The notes below the pieces were generated by a model. The model searched no databases and was not told the origin of the DNA. It saw only the letters and a program-made list of their open reading frames with translations. From assembly GCA_900550935.1 (NCBI GenBank), contig URUD01000012.1, forward strand, positions 1-63,720: a stretch of 63,720 bases of DNA, given 5' to 3'. The stretch comes from an uncultured Roseburia sp. GTDB lineage: Bacteria > Bacillota > Clostridia > Lachnospirales > Lachnospiraceae. How positions within the stretch are numbered: position 1 is the stretch's first letter; every line of letters starts with the position of its first letter. This document shows, one piece after another, positions 41,942 through 50,726 of this stretch. A program made the translations under genes and the position numbers.

Positions 41942-43302
41942 GGGCACCAAGGATCATGATAGCGGCACCGGGCAGCGGGAGCGGAAAAACGCTTCTGACC
42001 TGTGCCCTGCTTGCAGCATTGAAAAAAAGAGGGAAAGATCCGGCAGCCTTTAAGTGTGGACCGGACTATATCGATCCGATGTTCCACAAAAAGGTGCTCG
42101 GGGTTCCGTCAAAAAATCTGGATACTTTTTTTACCGATGAGGAGACGACCAGACACCTGTTTTTAGAGTCGGCAGGAGAACAGAAACTATCGGTCATAGA
42201 GGGCGTGATGGGACTCTACGATGGACTTGGCGGGATCAGAGAGGAAGGTTCTTCCTATCATCTGGCGCGCGTATTGCAGACACCGGTCATCCTGGTTCTG
42301 GATGCACATGGAATGGGAAAATCCATTCTGGCGGTGATCGCCGGATTTTTACAGTATGATACTGCGCACCTGATCCAAGGAGTCATTTTAAACCGGACCT
42401 CAAAGATGTTTTACGAAACCATCCGCCCGGAGATCGAGCGGGCATTGCCGGTAAAGGTACTGGGGTATTTTCCAAAACAGCAGGATTTACAGTTTGAAAG
42501 CCGTCATCTGGGATTAAAAATGCCGCAGGAGATCTTTGATATCCGGGAGAAAACAGAGCGCGCCGCAGGGATTTTGGAAGAGACGGTGGAAGTCGATGCC
42601 ATCGAGAAACTTGCGGGGAGTGCCGGAGAGTTATCTTCTTCGTATCAGCCGCCCAGATTCCGGCTGCAGGAAAAAGTAAACGTTGCAGTGGCACGGGATG
42701 AGGCATTCTGTTTTTATTATGAGGATAACTTAAAACTGTTACAGGAAATGGGGGCAGAATTAACGTTTTTTTCCCCACTGCAGGATAAAAAAGTGCCGGA
42801 GGGTGTTTCGGCGATGCTCTTAGGGGGCGGCTACCCGGAATTATATGAGGGAGAACTGTCAGAGAACACAGAAATGCTTGCATCCGTAAAGGCACATATT
42901 TTAGACGGGATGCCAACCGTGGCAGAATGTGGAGGTTTTCTTTACCTTCACGAGACGATGGAGGATATGCAAAACCACGCGTATAAGATGGCGGGTGTCC
43001 TTCCGGGGCATTGCAGATATGCCGGAAAACTGGTGCGCTTTGGTTACATCGAACTTACAGAAAAAGAACCGGAGTTTCTGGGGGCAGGAGAAAAGATCAG
43101 GGGGCATGAATTTCACTATTATGACAGTGAGCAAAACGGAACGGCATGCCTGGCGGAAAAACCGGTGTCCAAAAGGGGCTGGGAGTGTGTGGTAAAGCAG
43201 AACGGGGGCTGGTTTGGCTTCCCGCATCTATACTATTATTCCAATCCGGCATATGCAGAGCATTTTTTAACAAAAGCGGCAGAGTATCAGAACAGAGCAT
43301 AG
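41938..43302 (+). CDS. cbiA: Cobyrinic acid a,c-diamide synthase
   Basis: 454 aa. N-terminal P-loop-like dethiobiotin-synthetase fold (MIAAPGSGSGKTLLTCALL, FKCGPDYIDPMFH, VIEGVMGLYDGL) and C-terminal class I glutamine amidotransferase with the nucleophile Cys in VAECGGFLYLHE and the late His in GHEFHYYDSE. Converts cobyrinate to its a,c-diamide using glutamine and ATP. Coupled to the upstream fusion gene. Confidence 0.94.
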   Translation: MRAPRIMIAAPGSGSGKTLLTCALLAALKKRGKDPAAFKCGPDYIDPMFHKKVLGVPSKNLDTFFTDEETTRHLFLESAGEQKLSVIEGVMGLYDGLGGIREEGSSYHLARVLQTPVILVLDAHGMGKSILAVIAGFLQYDTAHLIQGVILNRTSKMFYETIRPEIERALPVKVLGYFPKQQDLQFESRHLGLKMPQEIFDIREKTERAAGILEETVEVDAIEKLAGSAGELSSSYQPPRFRLQEKVNVAVARDEAFCFYYEDNLKLLQEMGAELTFFSPLQDKKVPEGVSAMLLGGGYPELYEGELSENTEMLASVKAHILDGMPTVAECGGFLYLHETMEDMQNHAYKMAGVLPGHCRYAGKLVRFGYIELTEKEPEFLGAGEKIRGHEFHYYDSEQNGTACLAEKPVSKRGWECVVKQNGGWFGFPHLYYYSNPAYAEHFLTKAAEYQNRA

Positions 43303-43315
43303 AATGGAGACAAAC

Positions 43316-44014
43316 ATGAGTGGTATTTTATATGGAGTCGGAGTCGGCCCGGGAGATCCGGAGCTTCTGACCATAAAGGCATTGCGCATTTTAAAAGAGA
43401 GCGACATCATCGCATTGCCGGCGCAGGAAAAGGAACACTGTCATGCGTACCAGATCGTAAAGCAGAATTATCCTGAGATCGAAGAAAAAGAGTTACTGCC
43501 ATTGTCATTTCCGATGACAAAAGATGCGGCATTGTTACAAAAACATCATGAGGAAAATGCAGAGAAGATATTACAGGAGCTGCGTCAGGGAAAACAGGTG
43601 GCATTTCTGACGATCGGAGATCCCTGTGTGTATTCGACTTTTCAGTACATGTATGGCAGGATCAAGGCAGCCGGGGAGGAAGCGCGTGTGATAAACGGCG
43701 TGCCGTCCTTTTGCGCTGCGGCAGGGGCGGCAGGAATTTCACTTGCGGATATGCCGGAGGAGATCCATATTATTCCGGCATCGTATGACATTAAGGATAC
43801 GATGGAACTTCGCGGAACGCGGGTTTATATGAAATCAGGGAAGAAATTAGCACAGTTAAAAGAAATTTTAACGGAGCAGGCAAAGACCACAAAACTGCAG
43901 GTTATCGTGGCAGAAAACTGCGGCATGGAAAATGAGAGGATCCATACAGGGCTTGATGCGATCGACCCGCAGGCGGGATACTTAACGATTGTGATCGTAA
44001 AAGAGGAGCAGTAA
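43316..44014 (+). CDS. cbiL: Cobalt-precorrin-2 C20-methyltransferase
   Basis: CbiL/CobI, 232 aa: LYGVGVGPGDPELLTIKALR at the N-terminus, FLTIGDPCVYSTFQYMY, and INGVPSFCAAAGAAGISLA. ATG 43316 lies 5 bases after TGGAGA; ATG 43304 is possible. It lies after cbiA rather than at the front of the cluster. Confidence 0.92.
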   Translation: MSGILYGVGVGPGDPELLTIKALRILKESDIIALPAQEKEHCHAYQIVKQNYPEIEEKELLPLSFPMTKDAALLQKHHEENAEKILQELRQGKQVAFLTIGDPCVYSTFQYMYGRIKAAGEEARVINGVPSFCAAAGAAGISLADMPEEIHIIPASYDIKDTMELRGTRVYMKSGKKLAQLKEILTEQAKTTKLQVIVAENCGMENERIHTGLDAIDPQAGYLTIVIVKEEQ

Positions 44015-44017
44015 AAG

Positions 44018-44281
44018 ATGGAAGCATCGTATCGTTATTTTGAAAACAGAGCGTGTAAATATTATCCCTGTCATGAGGGGATAGAGGAGATGAACTGTCT
44101 GTTTTGTTTTTGCCCGCTCTATTTTTTGGAACACTGTCCGGGCAGACCGGAATATATTACCAGTAAGGGGCAGGAGATCAAATCCTGTCTGCATTGCACA
44201 TTTCCGCATGAACCGGAAAATTACGACATCATCATGCAGTTTTTGAAAAAGGAAAAAAAGAGTGGAAAAGAGGAACAATGA
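44018..44281 (+). CDS. Cysteine-rich small protein of the cobalamin operon
   Basis: 87 aa with Cys at CKYYPCHEG, NCLFCFCPLY, EHCPG and SCLHCTFPH: four pairs, a likely zinc or iron-sulfur site. It matches the cysteine-rich small domain (PF04071) repeatedly found with CobD or CbiX in anaerobes. It may handle cobalt or act in the chelation step, but this is not established. Starts 3 bp after cbiL. Confidence 0.75.
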   Translation: MEASYRYFENRACKYYPCHEGIEEMNCLFCFCPLYFLEHCPGRPEYITSKGQEIKSCLHCTFPHEPENYDIIMQFLKKEKKSGKEEQ

Positions 44282-44882
44282 CATTCCGTTTATCCGGACG
44301 GATGCAGGAAAAAGTTTAACAGAGACTTATGTCAAGGCGATCGCGCACCGCTATCATTATGAGTGGAAAGATATCAAAAAGATGCGGCAGGTCGCGGCTA
44401 AAATCCGTGCGACGGTGGAGGCAGAAGAGGGATTTTATCTGCTTTTGCCGGAAGAGGGATCAGACTATGCTGGCGTAGCACTGACACTGGGGCGTTCACT
44501 GGATGCGTTGCAGGAAAATTATACCAGGCAGGAGGACATCGAGGGAGCCTACATGATCGAAGTGATCGCAGGCGAACTGATGCGAAATGCCTATCTGCAG
44601 TTTTCGGATTATATCATGGAGCACACCTGCTATGAAGTTGGGGCATTTCACTTTTTCGGAAGCAGACCGGAACTGCCGCTTAAAAATATGCAAAAACTTT
44701 TGGAAAAGATTCCGGGGGCGGCGGTCACCTGCAACGAGGCATATTGTCTGGAACCGAAAAAAAGCGTTGTATTTTTAGCGGAATTAAAACAGACGGACGA
44801 AAGAATAAAAAGAGAAGGGCAGGGAATGTCAATTCATCTGTGCGCAGCGTGTAACAGAACAGACTGTGCCTTTCGGGAATAA
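44262..44882 (+). CDS. Methionine-synthase reactivation-domain-like protein
   Basis: 206 aa. GEGLMRNAYLQ-like helices (IEVIAGELMRNAYLQFSDYI) and TCNEAYCLEPKKSVVFLAEL resemble the B12-dependent methionine synthase reactivation (AdoMet-binding) domain, here as a separate protein. The C-terminus ends LCAACNRTDCAFRE, a CxxC-N4-C motif that may bind a cluster. GTG start at 44262 overlaps the previous gene by 20 bp. It links cobalamin synthesis with its use in methionine formation. Confidence 0.65.
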   Translation: MEKRNNDIPFIRTDAGKSLTETYVKAIAHRYHYEWKDIKKMRQVAAKIRATVEAEEGFYLLLPEEGSDYAGVALTLGRSLDALQENYTRQEDIEGAYMIEVIAGELMRNAYLQFSDYIMEHTCYEVGAFHFFGSRPELPLKNMQKLLEKIPGAAVTCNEAYCLEPKKSVVFLAELKQTDERIKREGQGMSIHLCAACNRTDCAFRE

Positions 44883-44902
44883 AAAAGTGTCTTTGACATT
44901 TC

Positions 44903-44933
44903 AAAAAATATCGGAGAAATCCGGTATTTTTTT
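44903..44933 (+). terminator. Intrinsic terminator of the cobalamin operon
   Basis: An 8- to 10-bp stem (ATATCGGA with TCCGGTAT, one G-T pair) with a GAAA loop and seven T, 20 bp after the last gene. Confidence 0.8.
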
Positions 44934-44993
44934 GCATAAAAAATGAATTTTTGGATATACCTTTAGGAATGATAGAAAAGGTGGACTGGAAAC

Positions 44994-45578
44994 ATGAAAA
45001 AGGGAATTTTTACCATAATAGGATTATTGTTTTTTCTGGTATATCTGAAAGAATCTGCACTGCCCAAGGAGCCCGTCAGGGTGGAGATGGAGCGGGTCTG
45101 GGGATTTTTGCCCTATGAGGGAAAATTGGAAAAAAAGGAGATCATTGCAGAAGAGGTGGAAACCGGGACATGCGATACCACAGAAGAAACGGTGGCAGAA
45201 GTGGAAGTCTGTAAAAACCGCTGGGGAATCTCGCTCAGTGAGGAGGAAAAAGAACTGCTTGCAAAGATCGTCTGGATCGAAGCCGCCGGGGAGCCGGTGG
45301 AAGGACAACAGGCGGTGGTGGAAGTCGTGTTTAACCGGATGCGATCGGAGTGGTACCCCGATACGCTCTATGAGGTGCTCGGGCAGGAGCATCCGCAGCA
45401 GTTCTGTTCGTTTCCATACCGGGATAGGGCAATGCCGACCGAAAAGGAATATCAGTCGATCGAACAGGTGTTAAATGGGGAGACCGACCGGCTGAGTCCG
45501 TCGTGTATTTATTTTTCTACGTTTCCGTTGACGGATGAGATCGAGTGTAAGATCGGAGGGCATTATTTTTGCGATTAG
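44994..45578 (+). CDS. SleB-type cell wall hydrolase (Hydrolase_2)
   Basis: 194 aa with an N-terminal membrane anchor (IFTIIGLLFFLVYL), an acidic linker and a C-terminal Hydrolase_2 domain: LLAKIVWIEAAGEPVEGQQAVVEVVFNR, QFCSFPYRD and a terminal KIGGHYFCD. These enzymes act on spore cortex or cell wall peptidoglycan. The Glu in WIEAAGE is the likely catalytic residue. A monocistronic unit after the terminator. Confidence 0.85.
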   Translation: MKKGIFTIIGLLFFLVYLKESALPKEPVRVEMERVWGFLPYEGKLEKKEIIAEEVETGTCDTTEETVAEVEVCKNRWGISLSEEEKELLAKIVWIEAAGEPVEGQQAVVEVVFNRMRSEWYPDTLYEVLGQEHPQQFCSFPYRDRAMPTEKEYQSIEQVLNGETDRLSPSCIYFSTFPLTDEIECKIGGHYFCD

Positions 45579-45582
45579 AAGA

Positions 45583-45611
45583 TTGACACATATTTTGAAA
45601 CATTATAAAAT
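45583..45611 (+). promoter_or_regulatory. Promoter of the TtcA-like gene
   Basis: TTGACA (45583-45588), 17-bp spacer, TAAAAT (45606-45611). It starts 5 bp after the hydrolase stop codon. Confidence 0.65.
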
Positions 45612-45662
45612 GGAAAGATATGAGACCGATGGAAAATAGAAAGAAAACAGGGAGCTTTTAGT

Positions 45663-46505
45663 ATGGACATGCACACAGAAGAACGGCAGAAAGAAATCGA
45701 ATTAAGCCTGCGGAAAAAATATCACAAGACGATATTTTCGCGTTTTACGAAAGCAATCAATACATATGATCTGTTACAGGACGGAGATAAGGTGGCAGTC
45801 TGCATTTCCGGCGGAAAAGATTCCATGCTTCTTGCAAAGTGTTTTCAGGAACTGAAGCGCCACAGAAAGATCAGTTTTGACTGTGTCTTTCTGGTCATGG
45901 ATCCGGGGTATACAGAGGCGAACCGGAGACAGATCGAGAGAAATGCAGAGATCCTTGGCATTCCGTTGACCATTTTTGAGACCCAGATCTTTGATGCGGT
46001 GGTCGATATCGATAAAAATCCATGTTATTTATGTGCACGGATGCGCAGAGGATATTTATACAGCAAAGCAAAAGAATGTGGATGCAACAAGATCGCCCTG
46101 GGGCATCACTATGATGATGTGATAGAAACCATCTTAATGGGAATGTTATATGGGGCACAGGTACAGACCATGATGCCAAAACTCCACAGCACCAATTTTG
46201 AAGGGATGGAGCTGATCCGTCCGCTTTATCTGGTACGGGAGCAGGAGATCAAGGACTGGCGTGATGACAACGGACTGGAATTTTTACAGTGTGCCTGCCG
46301 GTTTACAGAGGACTGCGCAAACTGTGATGAGGATGGTGTGGCATTGTCCAAACGGCAGGAGATCAAGGAACTGATCGCCGGACTTTCCAAAGTAAACCCA
46401 TTTGTGGAAGGCAATATTTTTAAGAGTGTGGAAAACGTGAATTTAAATACAGTGATCGCATATAAAAAAGACGGACAGATGATACATTTTCTGGACAATT
46501 ATTGA
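45663..46505 (+). CDS. TtcA-family tRNA sulfurtransferase-like protein
   Basis: 280 aa, PP-loop ATP pyrophosphatase. The motif is CISGGKDSMLLAK, followed by a CYLCARMRRG pair of cysteines and ALGHHYDDVIETILMGM. A later CACRFTEDCANC cysteine cluster is present. TtcA thiolates C32 of tRNAs using a 4Fe-4S cluster. In this family several paralogues exist, so the exact tRNA target is not certain. Confidence 0.82.
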   Translation: MDMHTEERQKEIELSLRKKYHKTIFSRFTKAINTYDLLQDGDKVAVCISGGKDSMLLAKCFQELKRHRKISFDCVFLVMDPGYTEANRRQIERNAEILGIPLTIFETQIFDAVVDIDKNPCYLCARMRRGYLYSKAKECGCNKIALGHHYDDVIETILMGMLYGAQVQTMMPKLHSTNFEGMELIRPLYLVREQEIKDWRDDNGLEFLQCACRFTEDCANCDEDGVALSKRQEIKELIAGLSKVNPFVEGNIFKSVENVNLNTVIAYKKDGQMIHFLDNY

Positions 46506-46600
46506 GAAACCCATTGAAAAAACAGGGAAAATAGGATATGGTATTTTTATACAGTACTTTAGTAACAGAAAAAATAAAATGAGAGAGAAATACAGCAGCA

Positions 46601-47806
46601 ATGAAAAAAGAAATAGAAATGACACAGACCAGTCAGGAATTATATGATGCACTGCTTCAGGCAAGACAGGAGATACAGGCAGAAAATATTTTTCTGGAGC
46701 GTATGAGCCATGAGATCAGAACACCGATGAATTCGATCATTGGTCTGACCTATCTGAGTAAAGAGAATATCGATAATCAGAAGCAGGTTTTGGAAAATTT
46801 GGATAAGATCGAAAAATCTGCCTATTTTTTGCGTTCCTTTATTGATGATATTTTGAATTTGTCGCTGTTAGAAAGTGGACGGGTTGCAGACAATAAAAAG
46901 ACTACCTGTTTTCGTTGTTTTCTGGAAGAACTATCGGAAGAGATTAAGAGCAGGGCAGGAGAAAAACAGATCCGGTTTTCCATGGAGACACGCGGAGCCA
47001 TGCAGAAAAGTTATTGCTTTGACAGTGAAAAGTTAAAGGAGGCATTGCTCCATATTTTAAAAAATGCAATCCGGTTTACTCCGGCAGGGGGACGTGTTGA
47101 TTTTATCGCAGAACTGCTGCGGGAGGATGAAAAGGAAGGAATTTTCCGTTTTGAGATCCGGGATACCGGCATTGGCATGAGTGCGGACTTTATCGCACAT
47201 GCATTTGATGCATTTGAGCAGGAAGAAAAGGCAGTGACAACGCTGGAGGGCGGAACCGGGCTCGGACTTACCATTGCGAAAAATATCCTTGATTTCATGG
47301 GAGGGAACATTCAGGTATACAGCAGGAAAAATACCGGAACAACCGTTGTGGTAACGCTCCCACTTGCAAGAAGCGAAGAGACGGCAGGTGCACCCGGCAC
47401 TCAGGAAAAGGATTATGATTTTTCAGGAAAAAGGATCCTTTTAGTAGAGGACAGCGAGATCAATATCGAGATCACCAGAAATATTTTAGTTCATAAGAAC
47501 TTTACAGTGGACGTCGCAGTAAACGGACAGGAGGGCGTGGACTGTTTTCTTGGTCATGAGGCGGGCTATTATGATGCCATTTTAATGGATATCCGTATGC
47601 CGGTGCTTGATGGGTTAAAGGCGACGCAGATGATCCGGAATGTGGCACATGCAGACAGTATGAAGATCCCGATCATTGCAATGACGGCAAATGTTTTTGA
47701 AGAGGATGTGCGTAAATCATTAGAGGCAGGTATGAATGCACATTTAAACAAGCCGGTGGATATCCGTCAGATGTATGAGCTTTTGGCACAGCTGATCTTA
47801 AATTAG
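46601..47806 (+). CDS. Soluble hybrid histidine kinase with receiver
   Basis: 401 aa, no membrane segment. A short coiled N-terminus is followed by HisKA (RMSHEIRTPMNSIIGL), HATPase (N-box HILKNAIRFTPAGG, G1 DTGIGM, G2 GGTGLGLTIAK) and a C-terminal receiver (LLVEDSEINIEITRNIL, phosphoacceptor Asp in AILMDIRMPVLDG, Lys in AHLNKPVD). No dedicated sensor domain is visible, so it may receive signals by protein contact. Probably acts with the following gene. Confidence 0.88.
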   Translation: MKKEIEMTQTSQELYDALLQARQEIQAENIFLERMSHEIRTPMNSIIGLTYLSKENIDNQKQVLENLDKIEKSAYFLRSFIDDILNLSLLESGRVADNKKTTCFRCFLEELSEEIKSRAGEKQIRFSMETRGAMQKSYCFDSEKLKEALLHILKNAIRFTPAGGRVDFIAELLREDEKEGIFRFEIRDTGIGMSADFIAHAFDAFEQEEKAVTTLEGGTGLGLTIAKNILDFMGGNIQVYSRKNTGTTVVVTLPLARSEETAGAPGTQEKDYDFSGKRILLVEDSEINIEITRNILVHKNFTVDVAVNGQEGVDCFLGHEAGYYDAILMDIRMPVLDGLKATQMIRNVAHADSMKIPIIAMTANVFEEDVRKSLEAGMNAHLNKPVDIRQMYELLAQLILN

Positions 47807-47904
47807 GGATGTCTTATTTTGTCGAAAAAAGCAAATAACTTTCTGCCCTGTTTCACAGGGAATCCTGTATAATAAAAGCAGGAAAAGAAAAGGATAAAAC
47901 GGAT

Positions 47905-49335
47905 ATGAGAAGGCAGCTTACGATGTTGGTGATAGATGATGTCGAGGTGAACCGGGCATCATTACGGGCGATTTTTGAGGAAGAATATAAGATCATAGAG
48001 GCAGCAGACGGGAATGCTGCCATTTTGATGCTGCAAAAAGAGGCAGTAGACCTTGTTATTTTAGATCTTTGCATGCCGGGGATGAATGGTAAAGAGGTCT
48101 TAAAACAGATCCGGGGCAGCAGAAAACATAGGCACATACCGGTTATCGTAAAATCAGCCATTGACGAGACCTTAGAAGAGGAAGTATTAGAGGCGGGGGC
48201 GGATGACTTTATCTTTTCGCCCTGTAATCCGGAGATCATAAGGAAACGTGTCCGGAATATTGCACACAATTATATCTATGAGCATGAGTTTCTTTCTGAG
48301 AAGATGCAGCGGGAACGCTATACCACCAGGGCAAGGGACAACTATACGATCGTCATGGTCGAGCGGCTGCGCCAGATCTTAAAAGAGATGGCAGGAGAAA
48401 ATTCTGATGGGAAGCAGTCCGTGATCGCGGAGCAGATCGGTCAGATGGAACAGATGCTTCGCAATATCACAGAGGTATATGAGACCGGAAGAGAGTATGG
48501 AACCTTCCGAAACCGCGCATTTTCGATAAAATGTATGACAGAGACGATCGCAGCAGAAAACTATGAGACTGTATGGGGAGAAAAAGCAGAAGTGATCGTC
48601 GAAGAAGAGACCGTGGACTGCGAATATCTCTTCGGGGATGAAGAGCATATCAGGCGTATCTGGGAGAACCTGCTTCGGGCGGCAGCTGCAAAATCAAAGA
48701 TCGTACGGACACAGTATGCCGTGGACTGCAAAGAGGATGGAGAAGTTATCCTTACTATAGCAGGGGCATCGGATAAGATCCGGGAGATGGAAGAAAACAG
48801 TTATCTGGTCACTAAGACGATGGCGGAGTTACTGTGTGGTATGGTTACAAGGACAGAGGATACGCTTCGGATCGCGTTCCCATTAAATAAAGGGAAAGCA
48901 CCGGTATCGCAGCGCGGGGATTTTTCTTCGGTACGGATGTTAAATGTAGGGGATGAAGAGATTTACCGGGATTATTATAAAATTCTGTTAAACCGCCTTG
49001 GAATGAGCTATGATGTCGCAGCGGATGAGGCAGAGACAATGCAGTGTCTGGAAGAGGCATATGAGAGCGGAGACGGATTTGACATCTGCGCAGTCAACTG
49101 GCAGATGGAGGGCGGATGCGCCCCGGAGATCATGCGGAAGATCCGAAAGCAATATGACCGTGATACCATTGTACTGGTCGGATTTTCAGGGGATATGGAA
49201 AAATATGCGGATGAGATGAAAGCTGCCGGAGCAGATTATCTGTTAGACAAGCCGCTATTTCAGGGCACCCTGTATCAGATGTTATCTGACATCTGCCAGG
49301 GAAAACTATTGGAAAGACCGGAAGACGGCGCATAA
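47905..49335 (+). CDS. Receiver protein with vestigial kinase core and C-terminal pseudo-receiver
   Basis: 476 aa. The first 125 residues are a receiver (VIDDVEVNRAS, phosphoacceptor Asp in VILDLCMPGMNG). The middle (YLFGDEEHIRRIWENLLRAAAAKSK) resembles an HATPase N-box, but the catalytic glycine boxes are not found. The last 130 residues resemble a second receiver in which the acceptor is Asn (ICAVNWQMEGG) although the LDKP lysine is kept. A TATAAT -10 is at 47868-47873 with a CCCTG-N5-CAGGG repeat just upstream. Likely a scaffold or output partner of the hybrid kinase. Confidence 0.75.
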   Translation: MRRQLTMLVIDDVEVNRASLRAIFEEEYKIIEAADGNAAILMLQKEAVDLVILDLCMPGMNGKEVLKQIRGSRKHRHIPVIVKSAIDETLEEEVLEAGADDFIFSPCNPEIIRKRVRNIAHNYIYEHEFLSEKMQRERYTTRARDNYTIVMVERLRQILKEMAGENSDGKQSVIAEQIGQMEQMLRNITEVYETGREYGTFRNRAFSIKCMTETIAAENYETVWGEKAEVIVEEETVDCEYLFGDEEHIRRIWENLLRAAAAKSKIVRTQYAVDCKEDGEVILTIAGASDKIREMEENSYLVTKTMAELLCGMVTRTEDTLRIAFPLNKGKAPVSQRGDFSSVRMLNVGDEEIYRDYYKILLNRLGMSYDVAADEAETMQCLEEAYESGDGFDICAVNWQMEGGCAPEIMRKIRKQYDRDTIVLVGFSGDMEKYADEMKAAGADYLLDKPLFQGTLYQMLSDICQGKLLERPEDGA

Positions 49336-49374
49336 AAACAGAAAAACCGGACAGAATGTTTCTGAAAAGGAAAA

Positions 49375-49405
49375 TGCAGATGCAAAGGTTTGCAGGCAGT
49401 TTTTC
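49375..49405 (+). terminator. Intrinsic terminator
   Basis: TGCAAA pairs with TTTGCA, with an outer TGC/GCA extension, followed by TTTTTCTTTT. Ends the receiver gene. Confidence 0.6.
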
Positions 49406-49433
49406 TTTTAATAAACAGGAAGGAAGGTAGCGT

Positions 49434-49619
49434 ATGAGCCAGTTATCAGAAAAAGAATTATCCGCATTAAATGACCTGCTGACAGAGGAAGAACTTCTTA
49501 TTAAGAAATTCCAGATGCTTGCAGAGCATACACAGGATCAGGAGATCAGTGCAAAATTTACAGAGATCTCCCAGAAACATCAGGGACACTTTAATTCCCT
49601 GTATGCGCAGCTGAGCTAA
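49434..49619 (+). CDS. CotF-like small helical protein
   Basis: 61 aa, all-helical (LSEKELSALNDLLTEEELLI then HTQDQEISAKFTEISQ and HQGHFNSLYAQ), resembling one half of the ferritin-like CotF/spore-coat family. Good AGGAAGG ribosome-binding site. It precedes a second CotF-like gene by 34 bp; the two may form a four-helix bundle together. Confidence 0.7.
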   Translation: MSQLSEKELSALNDLLTEEELLIKKFQMLAEHTQDQEISAKFTEISQKHQGHFNSLYAQLS

Positions 49620-49653
49620 TGGAAATCCGATTTGGAAGAAAGGGCAGGATGAG

Positions 49654-49926
49654 ATGACAGAGCAGATTTATACAGATAAAGAGATTTTGGCAGATGCACT
49701 GACAGCGGAGAAGACCGCGACCAACAACTACAATACATTCGCAAATGAATGTGTGCATGATGGCGTGAGGGATGCAATCTTACATTGTCTCGAACAGGAG
49801 CACAGCATTCAGGAGGATGTATTCAATATGATGCATCAGAGAGGATATTATCCGACACCGGATGCAGAACAGAATAAAGTACAGAATGCAAAACAGAAGT
49901 TTTCCCAGTGTGTGAAAACCGTTTAG
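49654..49926 (+). CDS. CotF-family spore coat-like protein
   Basis: 90 aa. DKEILADALTAEKTATNNYNTFANEC and LHCLEQEHSIQEDVFNMMHQRGYYP match the CotF ferritin-like helix pair, ending in the typical GYYP motif. Coat-like protein; sporulation role is family knowledge, not shown here. Confidence 0.8.
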   Translation: MTEQIYTDKEILADALTAEKTATNNYNTFANECVHDGVRDAILHCLEQEHSIQEDVFNMMHQRGYYPTPDAEQNKVQNAKQKFSQCVKTV

Positions 49927-49936
49927 ATCGAAAAGG

Positions 49937-49967
49937 GAGCCAGAACGGGAGGTTTTGGCTCTTTTTT
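49937..49967 (+). terminator. Intrinsic terminator
   Basis: GAGCCA pairs with TGGCTC (extended by AAC/GTT with one mismatch), followed by six T. Confidence 0.82.
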
Positions 49968-50043
49968 CATGCCAAAAACACACAGGGTGAAATCTGAACA
50001 GATGAAAAAAATAAAATATTGAGAAAAAATATCAATAATGTTA

Positions 50044-50075
50044 TTGACATCTAATAAACGTTAGATTATACTAAC
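50044..50075 (+). promoter_or_regulatory. feo promoter with GTTAG-N6-CTAAC operator
   Basis: TTGACA (50044-50049), 17-bp spacer, TATACT (50067-50072) form a near-consensus promoter. GTTAG-ATTATA-CTAAC (50060-50075) spans the -10, so a repressor bound there would block transcription. The half-site resembles those of DtxR-family metal regulators, although the 6-bp spacing is wider. Confidence 0.75.
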
Positions 50076-50131
50076 CACCGTAGAAAACAAATTGAAACTC
50101 ATTATCAATACGGAAAGAGGAAGAGGATGAT

Positions 50132-50344
50132 ATGATGCCGCTTACAATGGCAAGTACAGGAGAACCAAACACGATTAAAAAAGTGGGAGGAAAAGAAGAG
50201 ACCAGAAGATTTCTGGAAAATTTAGGATTTGTTGCCGGAGGAGTTGTGACCGTTGTTTCTGAGATCGGTGGAAACATGATCGTCAATGTAAAAGACTCAC
50301 GTGTAGCAATTGGAAAAGATATGGCAAATAAGATCATGGTTTAA
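50132..50344 (+). CDS. feoA: FeoA-like protein 1
   Basis: 70 aa, SH3-like FeoA domain: RFLENLGFVAGGVVTVVSEIGGNMIVNVKDSRVAIGKDMANKI is the family core in two pieces. FeoA proteins support FeoB in ferrous iron uptake. First gene behind the operator-controlled promoter. Confidence 0.85.
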   Translation: MMPLTMASTGEPNTIKKVGGKEETRRFLENLGFVAGGVVTVVSEIGGNMIVNVKDSRVAIGKDMANKIMV

Positions 50345-50414
50345 TGAGCTTACAATGACAGGCGTCCTTTGGGGCGCGACTGCTGTTGATAGATATTAAA
50401 AAAGGAGCCAGTAT

Positions 50415-50636
50415 ATGAAAACATTAAAAGAAGTGGCCTGCGGTAGTACCGTCAAGGTGAAGAAACTGACCGGAGAGGGTCCGGTAAAAAGAAGAATCAT
50501 GGACATGGGCATTACAAAAGGTGTCGATATCTATGTAAGAAAGGTAGCACCGCTTGGGGATCCTGTTGAGGTAACCGTCAGAGGATATGAGTTATCCTTA
50601 AGAAAAGCAGATGCTGAAATGATCGAAGTAGAGTAA
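50415..50636 (+). CDS. feoA: FeoA-like protein 2
   Basis: 73 aa FeoA: VKKLTGEGPVKRRIMDMGITKG, YVRKVAPLGDPVEVTVRGYELSLRKADAEMIEVE. Two FeoA paralogues before FeoB is usual in Firmicutes. It has its own AAAAGGAG ribosome-binding site. Confidence 0.9.
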   Translation: MKTLKEVACGSTVKVKKLTGEGPVKRRIMDMGITKGVDIYVRKVAPLGDPVEVTVRGYELSLRKADAEMIEVE

Positions 50637-50652
50637 TTTTTTTTGCCTGATT

Positions 50653-50668
50653 GTTAGCAAAAGCTAAC
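50653..50668. promoter_or_regulatory. Second GTTAG-N6-CTAAC operator-like site
   Basis: GTTAGCAAAAGCTAAC, a perfect 6-4-6 palindrome, lies in the 90-bp gap between feoA2 and feoB. It may be a second repressor site, or a small hairpin in the mRNA. No clear promoter of its own is seen. Confidence 0.6.
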
Positions 50669-50726
50669 AGTAGACAGCCAAAGCAAACAAAAGGAAGTAA
50701 GAACAAACCAAAAAAGGAGAAACGTT

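Noticed and set aside
49342..49354. A copy of the AAAAACCGGACA arm of the 40-bp repeat
   Set aside because: Only one arm is present without the partner arm or centre, so it is probably chance.
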